Shown here: one piece after another, positions 1 to 6,232 of the stretch | How the letters are laid out: each line of letters starts with the position of its first letter | How positions within the stretch are numbered: position 1 is the stretch's first letter | Assembly: GCA_003453515.1 (NCBI GenBank) | Contig: DMLD01000173.1 | Coordinates: 1-8,704 of the forward strand | Origin: Lachnospiraceae bacterium | GTDB taxonomy: Bacteria; Bacillota; Clostridia; Lachnospirales; Lachnospiraceae | Direction: 5' to 3' | Length of the DNA stretch: 8,704 nucleotides | The notes under the pieces: generated by a model | Told to the model about the DNA's origin: nothing | Seen by the model: only the letters and a program-made list of their open reading frames with translations | Databases searched by the model: none | Translations under genes and position numbers: made by a program

Positions 1-438
1 CTTCACAACAAGCCCTTTATGATGTACAAATTCAGATCCATGAAGATGCAGGATGAGGAGTCCGAAGCCAAGGCTTGGACAGTGAAGGATGATCCGAGAG
101 TAACAAAGATCGGTAAATTTATCCGAAAGACCAGCCTTGATGAGATACCGCAGTTTTTCAACGTGCTTATCGGAAGTATGAGTCTCGTGGGTCCGAGACC
201 CGAGCGCCCGCAGTTTGTTGAAAAATTCAGGGAAGAGATCCCCCGTTATATGGTCAAGCATCAGGTTCGCCCCGGCATCACCGGCTGGGCTCAGGTGAAC
301 GGATACCGGGGCGATACGTCCATACGCAAGCGCATAGACTGTGACCTTTATTATGTTGAGAACTGGAGTATCGGTCTTGATATAAAGATACTCTTTCTTA
401 CCGTATTTAAGGGCTTTGTCAACAAGAATGCCTATTAG
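1..438 (+). CDS. Undecaprenyl-phosphate sugar-1-phosphate transferase, C-terminal part (5' end outside the window)
   Basis: The bacterial sugar transferase family moves a sugar-1-phosphate from a UDP-sugar to undecaprenyl phosphate in the inner leaflet of the membrane, the first step of exopolysaccharide or capsule repeat-unit assembly. The visible 145 residues are the catalytic domain. They begin with KPFMMYKFRSM, then DPRVTKIGKFIRKTSLDEIPQ, which carries the Asp-Glu dyad (visible residues 47-48) expected at the active site, then SLVGPRPERPQF and PGITGWAQVNGYRGDT. The ending NKNAY resembles the WcaJ-like glucose-type transferases, but the sugar cannot be read from sequence. The reading frame is open to the left edge, so the true start and the expected N-terminal membrane segments lie outside; the first visible Met (base 19) is not the start. 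The gene converges on the beta-propeller gene with overlapping stops, and points away from the operons to its right. Confidence 0.95.
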   Translation, partial: LHNKPFMMYKFRSMKMQDEESEAKAWTVKDDPRVTKIGKFIRKTSLDEIPQFFNVLIGSMSLVGPRPERPQFVEKFREEIPRYMVKHQVRPGITGWAQVNGYRGDTSIRKRIDCDLYYVENWSIGLDIKILFLTVFKGFVNKNAY

Positions 439-441
439 GCA
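429..441. other. 13-bp palindrome spanning the overlapping convergent stop codons
   Basis: TGCCTATTAGGCA is symmetrical around base 435. The TAG stop of the sugar transferase (436-438, + strand) and the TAA stop of the beta-propeller gene (435-437, - strand) lie inside it, so the two coding regions overlap by 4 bp. The arms have no loop, so a stable hairpin is unlikely. No T-tract follows on either strand, so it is not a normal intrinsic terminator. It may simply result from both genes ending on the same bases. Confidence 0.6.
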
Positions 442-2681
442 CTCTTCCACTTTTTCGTGCCGTCACCTATTTTGTACGCTTTCATAACTCCCGCTTCCGA
501 GCACACATAGAAGGTCTCGCCTATCCTGACACCTCTGAGTGTGCTCATAGGAACTACCGGAAGCTCCTTGTCATCCATGGTGTTCAGCACCTGAACCAGC
601 TTGTCTCCCTTTCTCTTGTACACGACATACCTGTCTGTTATGTAGTTCTCATCCTCAGTGTAATATGCATTCGGGTCATCGTCAGAAAATCCGTTTGAAA
701 GCCCGAAGCCTATAAGCCCTCTTTCCTCATCTATAAATACTGCTTTATGGTTAATGCCGGCTATATTGGTCGAAGCCTGCTCCATCATCGTCTTGGAAAG
801 CTCCTTGACCACATGATCCTCTCCGATCTCCATCAAAGATATCTTTGTCGTATCGTCCCAATCCGAATTTTTGGCAGCCCCATAGCCTATACCTATCAGT
901 GTATCATCTCCGAGGCTGTGAAGGTATTCCGAATACCCCGGAAGCTTCAATTCACTCTTGTATTCCGGCTTCGTCGGATCCGATATATCGACCGCAAACA
1001 CGGGATCGGTGTTTCGATATGTCACGAAGTATGCCATATTGTCCATATAATATGAAGCATATATCTGCTCGCCGCGTGCTATATTTCTCAGCTCTCCGAG
1101 CTTTTCAAGTTCCTCATCGACTATGCACAGACCGTTTACAGTATCCCCGGTTCTGAAATCAAATGATGTATACAAGAAATTCAGGTTTCCCTGATACTCA
1201 TGCATGTAGTATGAATCACTTATCACACCGCGGAACTTTGCATCGGCGATCTTTTCCATGTGACCGTTTTTGTAGGAAAACTTCGACAGCGTTGTCTTGA
1301 CGGTGTCATTTCCCATGCTGTAAGAATTGTCGGGTATCCTGGCTATGTATATGTTTTCCGTACTTACATAGTAGGTTGCACCACCGCCGAGCACTGCCAT
1401 CGTATCAGTGAAATTCTCAGGTGAGTCAAGGCTTATGGATGTCATGACCATATAGTTGTTGGTATCGTCATCTCCCGCACGCTTGATCCGATCCGGTGCG
1501 ACGGTAGTACCGTCCGCAGTAGGGATATAGCTTTTCGGTTTGGACTTCTCATACGGAGTAGCACTGTAATAGCTGTCTTCGGTAAATGTATACAAATATC
1601 CGTCCCTGAGCCTCGATGTGTTAAACGATCCGCTCTGTGTATGGCTTTTTAGCTCCTTCGGCGCGGTCGGATCCGATATATCTATGATAGATATGGTCGT
1701 TTTTATCCTGCTATCCTCTGCGCTCACATCATCTGATGCTGCTGTATCCCCGTCGATCCGCTCATACTCCATGTCATAGGTCTTGTACACCATGCCCTGA
1801 CCGTCGCCCCAGGCTGTTCCGATCGCAATTATTTTTGTACCGTAGATGTAGAGCTCGAAGCAGTCCATATCCTTAAGCTCTATGCTCCCGATCTCCTTTG
1901 AGTTGTTTCCGTTCGGCTCTATCAAATGGATGGTAACACCAAATGTAGTCTGCTCGACCGTGTATATGTACTTCCCATCCGTCTTTACTATATCTCCCTC
2001 TTCCACGCCCTGTACCTGCTCATCGGTACGGGAGTAGTCACCAGTCGTCCCCTGATCGGGTGCACTATTTGCCATGCCGGAGGAATCTGAGGCGCTCTCG
2101 GTATCTGTATCCTCCGACGCATTATCTTCCGGTGCATATCCCTCTGCCGCAGGCACCTCTTCAGGTATTGCCATATCAGAGGATTCGTATTTTATGTACC
2201 CCTTCTCTATGTCTGCTTTGTTTTCATTATATCTGTTGATGATCTCGCATACTTCCTCATATCCATCATGCACAAAGCTATCATCCGTACTCTGCGGAGC
2301 TGTCACCTCATCCGGCTTCCCCGAGCCATCTCCGTTATCCGCAACAACAGTGTAGTCTAAGTCGGATGCTTCCTGCTTTGAGGGCTTGCCGATAAGTGAG
2401 TAGGTGATAATCCCTGCCATTATGCCAAGTGCAAGGCAGGCTGCGATACCCGCTACAAAACCTATCCCGATCCTTCTTCCATGAGACCTCTGCGTGATCC
2501 CCTTGAGCTTCTCCTCTATAGCAGCAGGTGAAAGACTTGACGGCGGCTCTACACTGTCAGCATCCTCCTTTAGTATTCTGTAGAGCTCCTCCTCCGACAT
2601 ATCCTCTGCCCTTGGGAGTGTTTTCTCATCCACAACTTCATTATCCATAATATTTTTATCTTTATCGTTAAATTCTGACAT
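435..2681 (-). CDS. Membrane-anchored beta-propeller protein (COG4880/Beta_propel type), possible sigma-factor partner
   Basis: This 748-residue protein has four parts. Residues 1-70 are a charged, presumably cytoplasmic segment with no cysteine, including SLSPAAIEEKLKG near 49-61. Residues 71-97 form a single hydrophobic membrane helix after Arg-Arg. Residues 100-215 are a linker very rich in Asp, Glu, Ser and Ala. From about 216 to the end lies the propeller domain, opened by the family hallmark YSRTDEQVQGVEEGDIVKTD. Blade-like DISDPT motifs occur at 334-339 and 565-570, and NHKAVFIDEERGLIGFG near 644-660 is also typical. The start follows GGAGG at a 6-nt spacing. The gene begins 14 nt after the sigma-factor gene and is surely cotranscribed with it. 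The layout (inside tail, one helix, large outside domain) fits a membrane-bound regulator of the sigma factor, but there is no zinc-binding anti-sigma motif, so that role is inferred. The propeller ligand is unknown. Confidence 0.9.
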   Translation of the reverse strand: MSEFNDKDKNIMDNEVVDEKTLPRAEDMSEEELYRILKEDADSVEPPSSLSPAAIEEKLKGITQRSHGRRIGIGFVAGIAACLALGIMAGIITYSLIGKPSKQEASDLDYTVVADNGDGSGKPDEVTAPQSTDDSFVHDGYEEVCEIINRYNENKADIEKGYIKYESSDMAIPEEVPAAEGYAPEDNASEDTDTESASDSSGMANSAPDQGTTGDYSRTDEQVQGVEEGDIVKTDGKYIYTVEQTTFGVTIHLIEPNGNNSKEIGSIELKDMDCFELYIYGTKIIAIGTAWGDGQGMVYKTYDMEYERIDGDTAASDDVSAEDSRIKTTISIIDISDPTAPKELKSHTQSGSFNTSRLRDGYLYTFTEDSYYSATPYEKSKPKSYIPTADGTTVAPDRIKRAGDDDTNNYMVMTSISLDSPENFTDTMAVLGGGATYYVSTENIYIARIPDNSYSMGNDTVKTTLSKFSYKNGHMEKIADAKFRGVISDSYYMHEYQGNLNFLYTSFDFRTGDTVNGLCIVDEELEKLGELRNIARGEQIYASYYMDNMAYFVTYRNTDPVFAVDISDPTKPEYKSELKLPGYSEYLHSLGDDTLIGIGYGAAKNSDWDDTTKISLMEIGEDHVVKELSKTMMEQASTNIAGINHKAVFIDEERGLIGFGLSNGFSDDDPNAYYTEDENYITDRYVVYKRKGDKLVQVLNTMDDKELPVVPMSTLRGVRIGETFYVCSEAGVMKAYKIGDGTKKWKSA
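973..989 (-). repeat. 17-bp direct repeat, copy 1 (propeller DISDPT motif)
   Basis: GTCGGATCCGATATATC on the + strand is identical to bases 1666-1682. Read on the minus strand it encodes D-I-S-D-P-T at residues 565-570 of the beta-propeller protein. The repeat reflects recurrent blade structure in the protein, not a mobile element. Confidence 0.8.
1666..1682 (-). repeat. 17-bp direct repeat, copy 2 (propeller DISDPT motif)
   Basis: This is the second identical copy of the 17-mer at 973-989. It encodes D-I-S-D-P-T at residues 334-339 of the same protein, in the same frame. Exact DNA identity at both sites, including the Ile ATA and Ser TCG codons, could be chance or past recombination between blades. 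Confidence 0.8.
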
Positions 2682-2687
2682 ATCGCA

Positions 2688-2692
2688 CCTCC
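2688..2692 (-). promoter_or_regulatory. Ribosome binding site of the beta-propeller gene
   Basis: GGAGG on the minus strand lies 6 nt before the ATG at 2681. It sits wholly in the 14-nt gap after the sigma-factor stop (2696-2698), so the downstream gene has its own strong initiation site and need not depend on translational coupling. Confidence 0.85.
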
Positions 2693-2695
2693 GTT

Positions 2696-3205
2696 CTACG
2701 CCATCGACATAGCTGCTCTGAGCTTTTCAAGCGCCCTGCTTTTCAGCGACCTGACCGTTCCCGGTCTCATGGTCAGCATCTTTCCGATCTCCGTGGATCT
2801 GTAGCCTGAAAAGACAGACAGCGAAACAACCATTCTCTCGTCTGTGGTCAGCACCTTCATCATTTCGTCGATCTCATGGCTTGCATAGCCCGTCTCCTCC
2901 ACTGATTGCTCGTAGTTTTCGGGCATGCTCTCGGTTTTTTGTCCCACTCTCCATATCTGTCTGCATTCATTTGCAGTGATCTGAAATATCCAGCTTTTGA
3001 ATGAAGAATCCTTTCTCAGATCAGGCATTCTCTCGTACGCCTTTAAAACCGCCTGACTCACGGCATCCTCCGCCTGAGTGGGATTTTTCAGATAACACAG
3101 TGCAAATCTGTACAGATCCTTATAGTAGCGTTCATACAGTGTAGCAAACGCATGGGCATCTCCCTGCTTGGCAGCGTTGACTAAAGCCCATTCCATATTG
3201 GTCAT
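2696..3205 (-). CDS. ECF-like sigma-70 family RNA polymerase sigma factor
   Basis: A 169-residue sigma factor with only the two domains of the ECF class. Region 2 covers about residues 7-85 and includes FATLYERYYKDLYRFALCYL, AEDAVSQAVLKAYE and SFKSWIFQITANECRQ. After a short linker, region 4 covers about 113-165, with a helix-turn-helix around STEIGKMLTMRPGTVRSLKS. It should direct RNA polymerase to its own promoter set, which cannot be predicted here. The longest frame starts at an ATG at 3226, but that start would place the Shine-Dalgarno sequence inside the coding region. AGGAGG at 3213-3218 is 7 nt before the ATG at 3205, giving an N-terminus MTNMEWALVN, so that start is chosen; an ATG at 3211 is too close to the AGGAGG. 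The neighbouring membrane propeller protein is its likely regulator or output partner. Confidence 0.92.
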   Translation of the reverse strand: MTNMEWALVNAAKQGDAHAFATLYERYYKDLYRFALCYLKNPTQAEDAVSQAVLKAYERMPDLRKDSSFKSWIFQITANECRQIWRVGQKTESMPENYEQSVEETGYASHEIDEMMKVLTTDERMVVSLSVFSGYRSTEIGKMLTMRPGTVRSLKSRALEKLRAAMSMA

Positions 3206-3212
3206 AAACATC

Positions 3213-3218
3213 CCTCCT
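3213..3218 (-). promoter_or_regulatory. Ribosome binding site that sets the sigma-factor start
   Basis: AGGAGG on the minus strand stands 7 nt before the ATG at 3205. Two other in-frame ATGs, at 3226 and 3211, are upstream of or nearly touching it and are poor starts. This site is the reason for calling a 169-residue product rather than 176. Confidence 0.85.
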
Positions 3219-3227
3219 CGCATCATC

Positions 3228-3239
3228 TGTCATATGACA
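3228..3239. promoter_or_regulatory. Perfect 12-bp palindrome upstream of the sigma-factor gene (candidate operator)
   Basis: TGTCATATGACA reads the same on both strands and lies 9 nt upstream of the sigma-gene Shine-Dalgarno sequence. It has no loop, so binding by a dimeric protein is a better explanation than an RNA hairpin. It falls just downstream of the weak promoter candidate at 3252-3280, where a repressor could block early transcription. No regulator in the window is an obvious match, and a single 12-bp site is only suggestive. Confidence 0.4.
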
Positions 3240-3251
3240 ATAGAATCTCGA

Positions 3252-3280
3252 TTCATATATAAGATGATACAGCTTTGCAA
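3252..3280 (-). promoter_or_regulatory. Weak candidate promoter for the sigma/propeller operon
   Basis: On the minus strand TTGCAA (3275-3280) and TATGAA (3252-3257) are 17 nt apart, each matching 4 of 6 bases of the housekeeping -35 and -10 consensus. A second TTGCAA at 3285-3290 pairs with TATCAT (3264-3269) at a short 15-nt spacing. The region is AT-rich and is the only sizeable gap upstream of the sigma gene. An autoregulated ECF promoter is equally possible, and its consensus is not known for this factor. Confidence 0.3.
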
Positions 3281-3315
3281 AGTGTTGCAATGATCTTAGA
3301 ATTATTTAAAAAAAA

Positions 3316-5736
3316 TTATTTCTCATCCTGCCAGAACCTATAAAGCTCATCCCTTATGGTATCCAGTGAGACGACCACTGAATTGTTCCACTCCTTCGGA
3401 AACTCACCACGATACTCCCTTCGTAAAAATCTGTCGTCGAGCAGCAGCACTACTCCCCGGTCGGTGGCTGTCCGTATGACCCTGCCACCTGCCTGAAACA
3501 CCTTGCTTATCCCGGGGAACAGGTAAGCATAGTCAAAACCGCTGCCGTTTATTTCATCAAAATACCTCTTAAAAAGCTCTCTCTCGTCGCATACCATCGG
3601 AAGACCCGTCCCGACTATCGCAGCCCCGATAAGTCTGTCACCCGTCAGGTCTATTCCCTCTGAGAATACCCCTCCCATCACACAGAGTCCGACTACATTG
3701 TCTCCGTCAAATGCTTTTAAAAAATCCTCCCTTGCGGTCTCGGACATATGCCTGTCCTGGGTAAGCAGCTCTATACTCCCGGGAAGCTCAAGATGACCTG
3801 CAACCTCCTCCATAAATATATAAGAAGGGAAAAATATGAGGTAGTTTCCCTCACGCGCCGTAACAAAGGCAGCTATATAATCAGCTATCCTCTTGTACAT
3901 CTCAGATCCGCGCCTGCGATACAGGCTTGTCACGTCATTTGCAATGAGTATCCGGCGATTATCCCGGGGAAACGACGATCTTGCGTAGACCGCTTCATCA
4001 TCCGCATCCCCGCCCAGCTGCTCCTTGTAGTAGCGGATCGGGAGCAGTGTTGCGGAAAACATGATGGTAGACCTGACATTATCCATGACCTCTCTCAGCC
4101 GTCCTGAAGGATCCATGCATTTGAGCGTCAATCTGAAATTGCCCTCGTCATCGTAGTCTGTGTATATCCTGTAATGGTCATCCATGCTCTCCCATATTGC
4201 CAAAAAGAACCTGACCGAAAAGTAGAACTCGACAAAGGTCTCTCTCTCGGGAAGCGCTCCGATCTCAGCTGTCATGACCTCGTAGTTTGTCACCAAGCTC
4301 AAAAGCTTGAAGCCGAGACTGTCTATATTATCAACCTCACTGAACCTGTCACACTGTCTTTTTAATTCGAGAAGATATTTGTTAACCGCCTCCGTTGATC
4401 TTATCAAAAGCCGCAGTGAATACGCCGCATCCGGGCGCTGCTCCGTTTTGAGCATCTTTTTGCTAAGACGCGCTATTTTCAAAAAATCCTCTTTTACTAT
4501 CGCAGCAGAGTACATCTCACGCCCGCGTTCCACCAGATTGTGAGCCTCATCTATGAGAAGGACCTGATTTCCCTTTTTCCCTGACTGGAAAAATCTTCTG
4601 AGGTATACGTTCGGATCAAATACATAATTATAGTCACATATCACGGCATCGGCAAAGTTCGCTGCGTCCAAATTCAGTTCAAAGGGGCACACATCATGCC
4701 TGGCGGCGTAGTCAGCGACTGTCTCCCTGTCAATATGCTCCTCATTTGTCAGCATATTATAGAGCGCATCGTTTACGCGGTCATAGTGCCCCCTTGCCCG
4801 GCTGCAAACAGTGGGATCGCAATCGGGCTTATCAAGGCAGCATAACTTTTCCTTGGCGGTTATGGTAATGGGGGTGATAACTAAGCCGTTATCCTTCAGA
4901 AGTGAAAAACAGTCCTCCGCGACCGTTCTCGTTATGGTTTTTGCAGTCAGATAAAAGATCCTCTCACACATTCCCTCACCCATCGCCTTGACAGCGGGAA
5001 AAACCGTGGAAACTGTCTTGCCGACTCCGGTGGGTGCCTCGATAAAAAGCCGCTTTTTATCTCTGATACGGGTATAGGTAAAGCCGACCAGCTCTGCCTG
5101 TCCCTCTCTGTAGTCAAACGGGAACCCAAGCGTGCTTATGGAGCTGTCTCTGAGCAGGGCGTGATCGTGCCGGTATATGGCCCAGGGGATATACATACTG
5201 ATAAGATCATTGAACCACGAGATCACCTCATCGGCACTGTGATCCTCCTTAAATCTCCTGATGTGTTCAGTCTCTATATGGCAATAGGTTATCTGTACGG
5301 ATATGTCTGACAACTCCTCCTCTTGTACGACCATATAAGCATAGCACATCGCCTGGGCGAGGTGAAGCGGATCGGGCTCGGAGAAGTCCTTTGGATCGGC
5401 ATATACACCCTTGATCTCGTCTATAAGAACATTTTCATGGGAGCTGCTGTCAGTCTGACCCGGATCGCGCCATATACCGTCTGCTCTTCCCTCGATCCGG
5501 AGGGTGAAGGTCATACCGGTATCAGGTGAGGTCACTGGTATGCACACAACAAGAGGGACCTCGGCTTCATAGCCGACGCCCATTGATTTTTGTATTTTTC
5601 TGTGGATCCTGCTGCCTTCCTGCATGGCTTCGAGATTTTGAACTCCTGCTCCACCCGGGGTAATATCGCCGGAGCGGAGCAAAAACTCAACCAGGTTACG
5701 GACAGAAATCTTGATTATTGATCGTTCTTCATTCAT
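3316..5736 (-). CDS. PD-(D/E)XK nuclease fused to an iron-sulfur XPD/DinG-type DNA helicase
   Basis: An 806-residue two-domain protein. The N-terminal 160 residues resemble a RecB/Cas4-type nuclease with an apparently intact active site: His45, Asp86 in EGRADGIW, Glu107-x-Lys109 in LIDEIKG, and Gln128-x3-Tyr132. The cysteine cluster of Cas4 and AddB nucleases is absent there. From about 205 on is an SF2 helicase: EGQ near 211-213, Walker A APTGVGKT (234-241), DEAH (396-399), FSATL (560-564), FSEGIDLTGD (691-700) and QAGGRVIR (748-755). Between Walker A and DEAH, Cys299/300, Cys306, Cys311 and Cys350 fit the 4Fe-4S cluster of XPD/DinG helicases. Such helicases unwind 5'-to-3', so the protein probably unwinds and cuts DNA during repair; the substrate is unknown. 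It lies 41 nt after the DUF1292 gene. No good Shine-Dalgarno sequence precedes its ATG, only A-rich sequence after a hairpin. Confidence 0.93.
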   Translation of the reverse strand: MNEERSIIKISVRNLVEFLLRSGDITPGGAGVQNLEAMQEGSRIHRKIQKSMGVGYEAEVPLVVCIPVTSPDTGMTFTLRIEGRADGIWRDPGQTDSSSHENVLIDEIKGVYADPKDFSEPDPLHLAQAMCYAYMVVQEEELSDISVQITYCHIETEHIRRFKEDHSADEVISWFNDLISMYIPWAIYRHDHALLRDSSISTLGFPFDYREGQAELVGFTYTRIRDKKRLFIEAPTGVGKTVSTVFPAVKAMGEGMCERIFYLTAKTITRTVAEDCFSLLKDNGLVITPITITAKEKLCCLDKPDCDPTVCSRARGHYDRVNDALYNMLTNEEHIDRETVADYAARHDVCPFELNLDAANFADAVICDYNYVFDPNVYLRRFFQSGKKGNQVLLIDEAHNLVERGREMYSAAIVKEDFLKIARLSKKMLKTEQRPDAAYSLRLLIRSTEAVNKYLLELKRQCDRFSEVDNIDSLGFKLLSLVTNYEVMTAEIGALPERETFVEFYFSVRFFLAIWESMDDHYRIYTDYDDEGNFRLTLKCMDPSGRLREVMDNVRSTIMFSATLLPIRYYKEQLGGDADDEAVYARSSFPRDNRRILIANDVTSLYRRRGSEMYKRIADYIAAFVTAREGNYLIFFPSYIFMEEVAGHLELPGSIELLTQDRHMSETAREDFLKAFDGDNVVGLCVMGGVFSEGIDLTGDRLIGAAIVGTGLPMVCDERELFKRYFDEINGSGFDYAYLFPGISKVFQAGGRVIRTATDRGVVLLLDDRFLRREYRGEFPKEWNNSVVVSLDTIRDELYRFWQDEK

Positions 5737-5750
5737 ATACTTTTTTAGGG

Positions 5751-5771
5751 AAACGCTGATAAAAAGCGTTT
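5751..5771 (-). other. Stem-loop in the leader of the nuclease-helicase gene
   Basis: AAACGCT and AGCGTTT form a 7-bp inverted repeat with a 7-nt loop, between the DUF1292 stop and the helicase start. On the minus-strand transcript it ends 14 nt before the ATG, and is followed by CCCTAAAAAAGTAT rather than a T-run. It is therefore unlikely to be a terminator. It may affect mRNA processing or ribosome entry on a gene that lacks a clear Shine-Dalgarno sequence. Confidence 0.45.
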
Positions 5772-5777
5772 ATATCA

Positions 5778-6191
5778 TCATAAGTCGTCGAGCTTTTTGT
5801 TGATGAACTGATCCCAGAAAGCATCGTCGCCATCACTTATGACACGCTCATGCGATCCGGAATCGACCGGATCGATAGTCACTCCCTCCGGAAGCTCATC
5901 ATCATCTCCCGTCGCCTCCGCCATGATCGACTCGAATACCCCGCCGACCTCCTCAAGAAGCTCGTCATCATCTATGTTCTCAAGCGTAAACTCGACCTCG
6001 TCTCCCTGATCCTCAAAGGTCACACCGAACAGATACGCTTCCTCTATATCGTCATCAGTCGGCGTCAGCGCGGCATAAGCCCTGTTATCATACTCAAACA
6101 TACAGATGACCTGACACTCAGTCTGCTTGCCGTCATCCTCCTCTATGGTTACGATGATATCATCCATCTCGTTCAGATCGGGTAATTCCAT
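5778..6191 (-). CDS. DUF1292 domain protein (YrzB-like), acidic, function unknown
   Basis: A 137-residue, strongly acidic protein. Residues about 11-91 match the DUF1292 pattern: DIIVTIEEDDGKQTECQVIC, then MFEYDNRAYAALTPTDDD, a strand with EAYLFGVTFED, then VEFTLENIDDDELLEEVGGVFE. An Asp-rich linker (about 92-124) leads to a short tail, DAFWDQFINKKLDDL, which may be a separate contact motif. There is no signal peptide, membrane helix or catalytic motif, so it is probably a small cytoplasmic protein. In Bacillus the relative yrzB sits near yrrK (RuvX-like); here the gene lies between two helicase genes, 41 nt from each, and is probably in one transcript with them. It ends in two tandem TGA codons (5780-5778 and 5777-5775). 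A biochemical role cannot be stated. Confidence 0.88.
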   Translation of the reverse strand: MELPDLNEMDDIIVTIEEDDGKQTECQVICMFEYDNRAYAALTPTDDDIEEAYLFGVTFEDQGDEVEFTLENIDDDELLEEVGGVFESIMAEATGDDDELPEGVTIDPVDSGSHERVISDGDDAFWDQFINKKLDDL

Positions 6192-6198
6192 TTTGTAT

Positions 6199-6205
6199 CC
6201 TCCTT
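6199..6205 (-). promoter_or_regulatory. Strong ribosome binding site of the DUF1292 gene
   Basis: AAGGAGG on the minus strand lies 7 nt before the ATG at 6191, a near-ideal spacing. It is the strongest initiation site in this four-gene run. This suggests that the DUF1292 protein is made in larger amounts than the helicases on either side, which have weak sites. Confidence 0.85.
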
Positions 6206-6232
6206 CATATATAACTCATTACAGTCTCTATA

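Noticed and set aside
438..461. GGCAC/GTGCC inverted repeat after the sugar transferase as a terminator
   Set aside because: The stem is 5 bp with a 14-nt loop and no T-tract directly follows on either strand.
747..1156. Two overlapping + strand open frames inside the beta-propeller gene
   Set aside because: They lie opposite a long, well-supported gene, have low-complexity or Cys/Arg/His-rich translations with no domain pattern, and no good ribosome binding site. The same holds for other short frames opposite the helicase and gltX genes.
3206..3226. Longer 176-residue form of the sigma factor starting at 3226
   Set aside because: It would put the AGGAGG site inside the coding region and add seven residues (MMRGGMF) unlike a sigma N-terminus.
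3308..3318. Run of eight T (minus strand) right after the nuclease-helicase stop as an intrinsic terminator
   Set aside because: No convincing GC-rich stem precedes the T-run; only a 4-bp TTCT/AGAA pairing is visible. A terminator here is possible but not supported.
5253..5736. Cas4-like domain as a sign of a CRISPR system
   Set aside because: The domain is fused to a helicase, lacks the Cas4 cysteines, and no cas gene or repeat array is present in the window.
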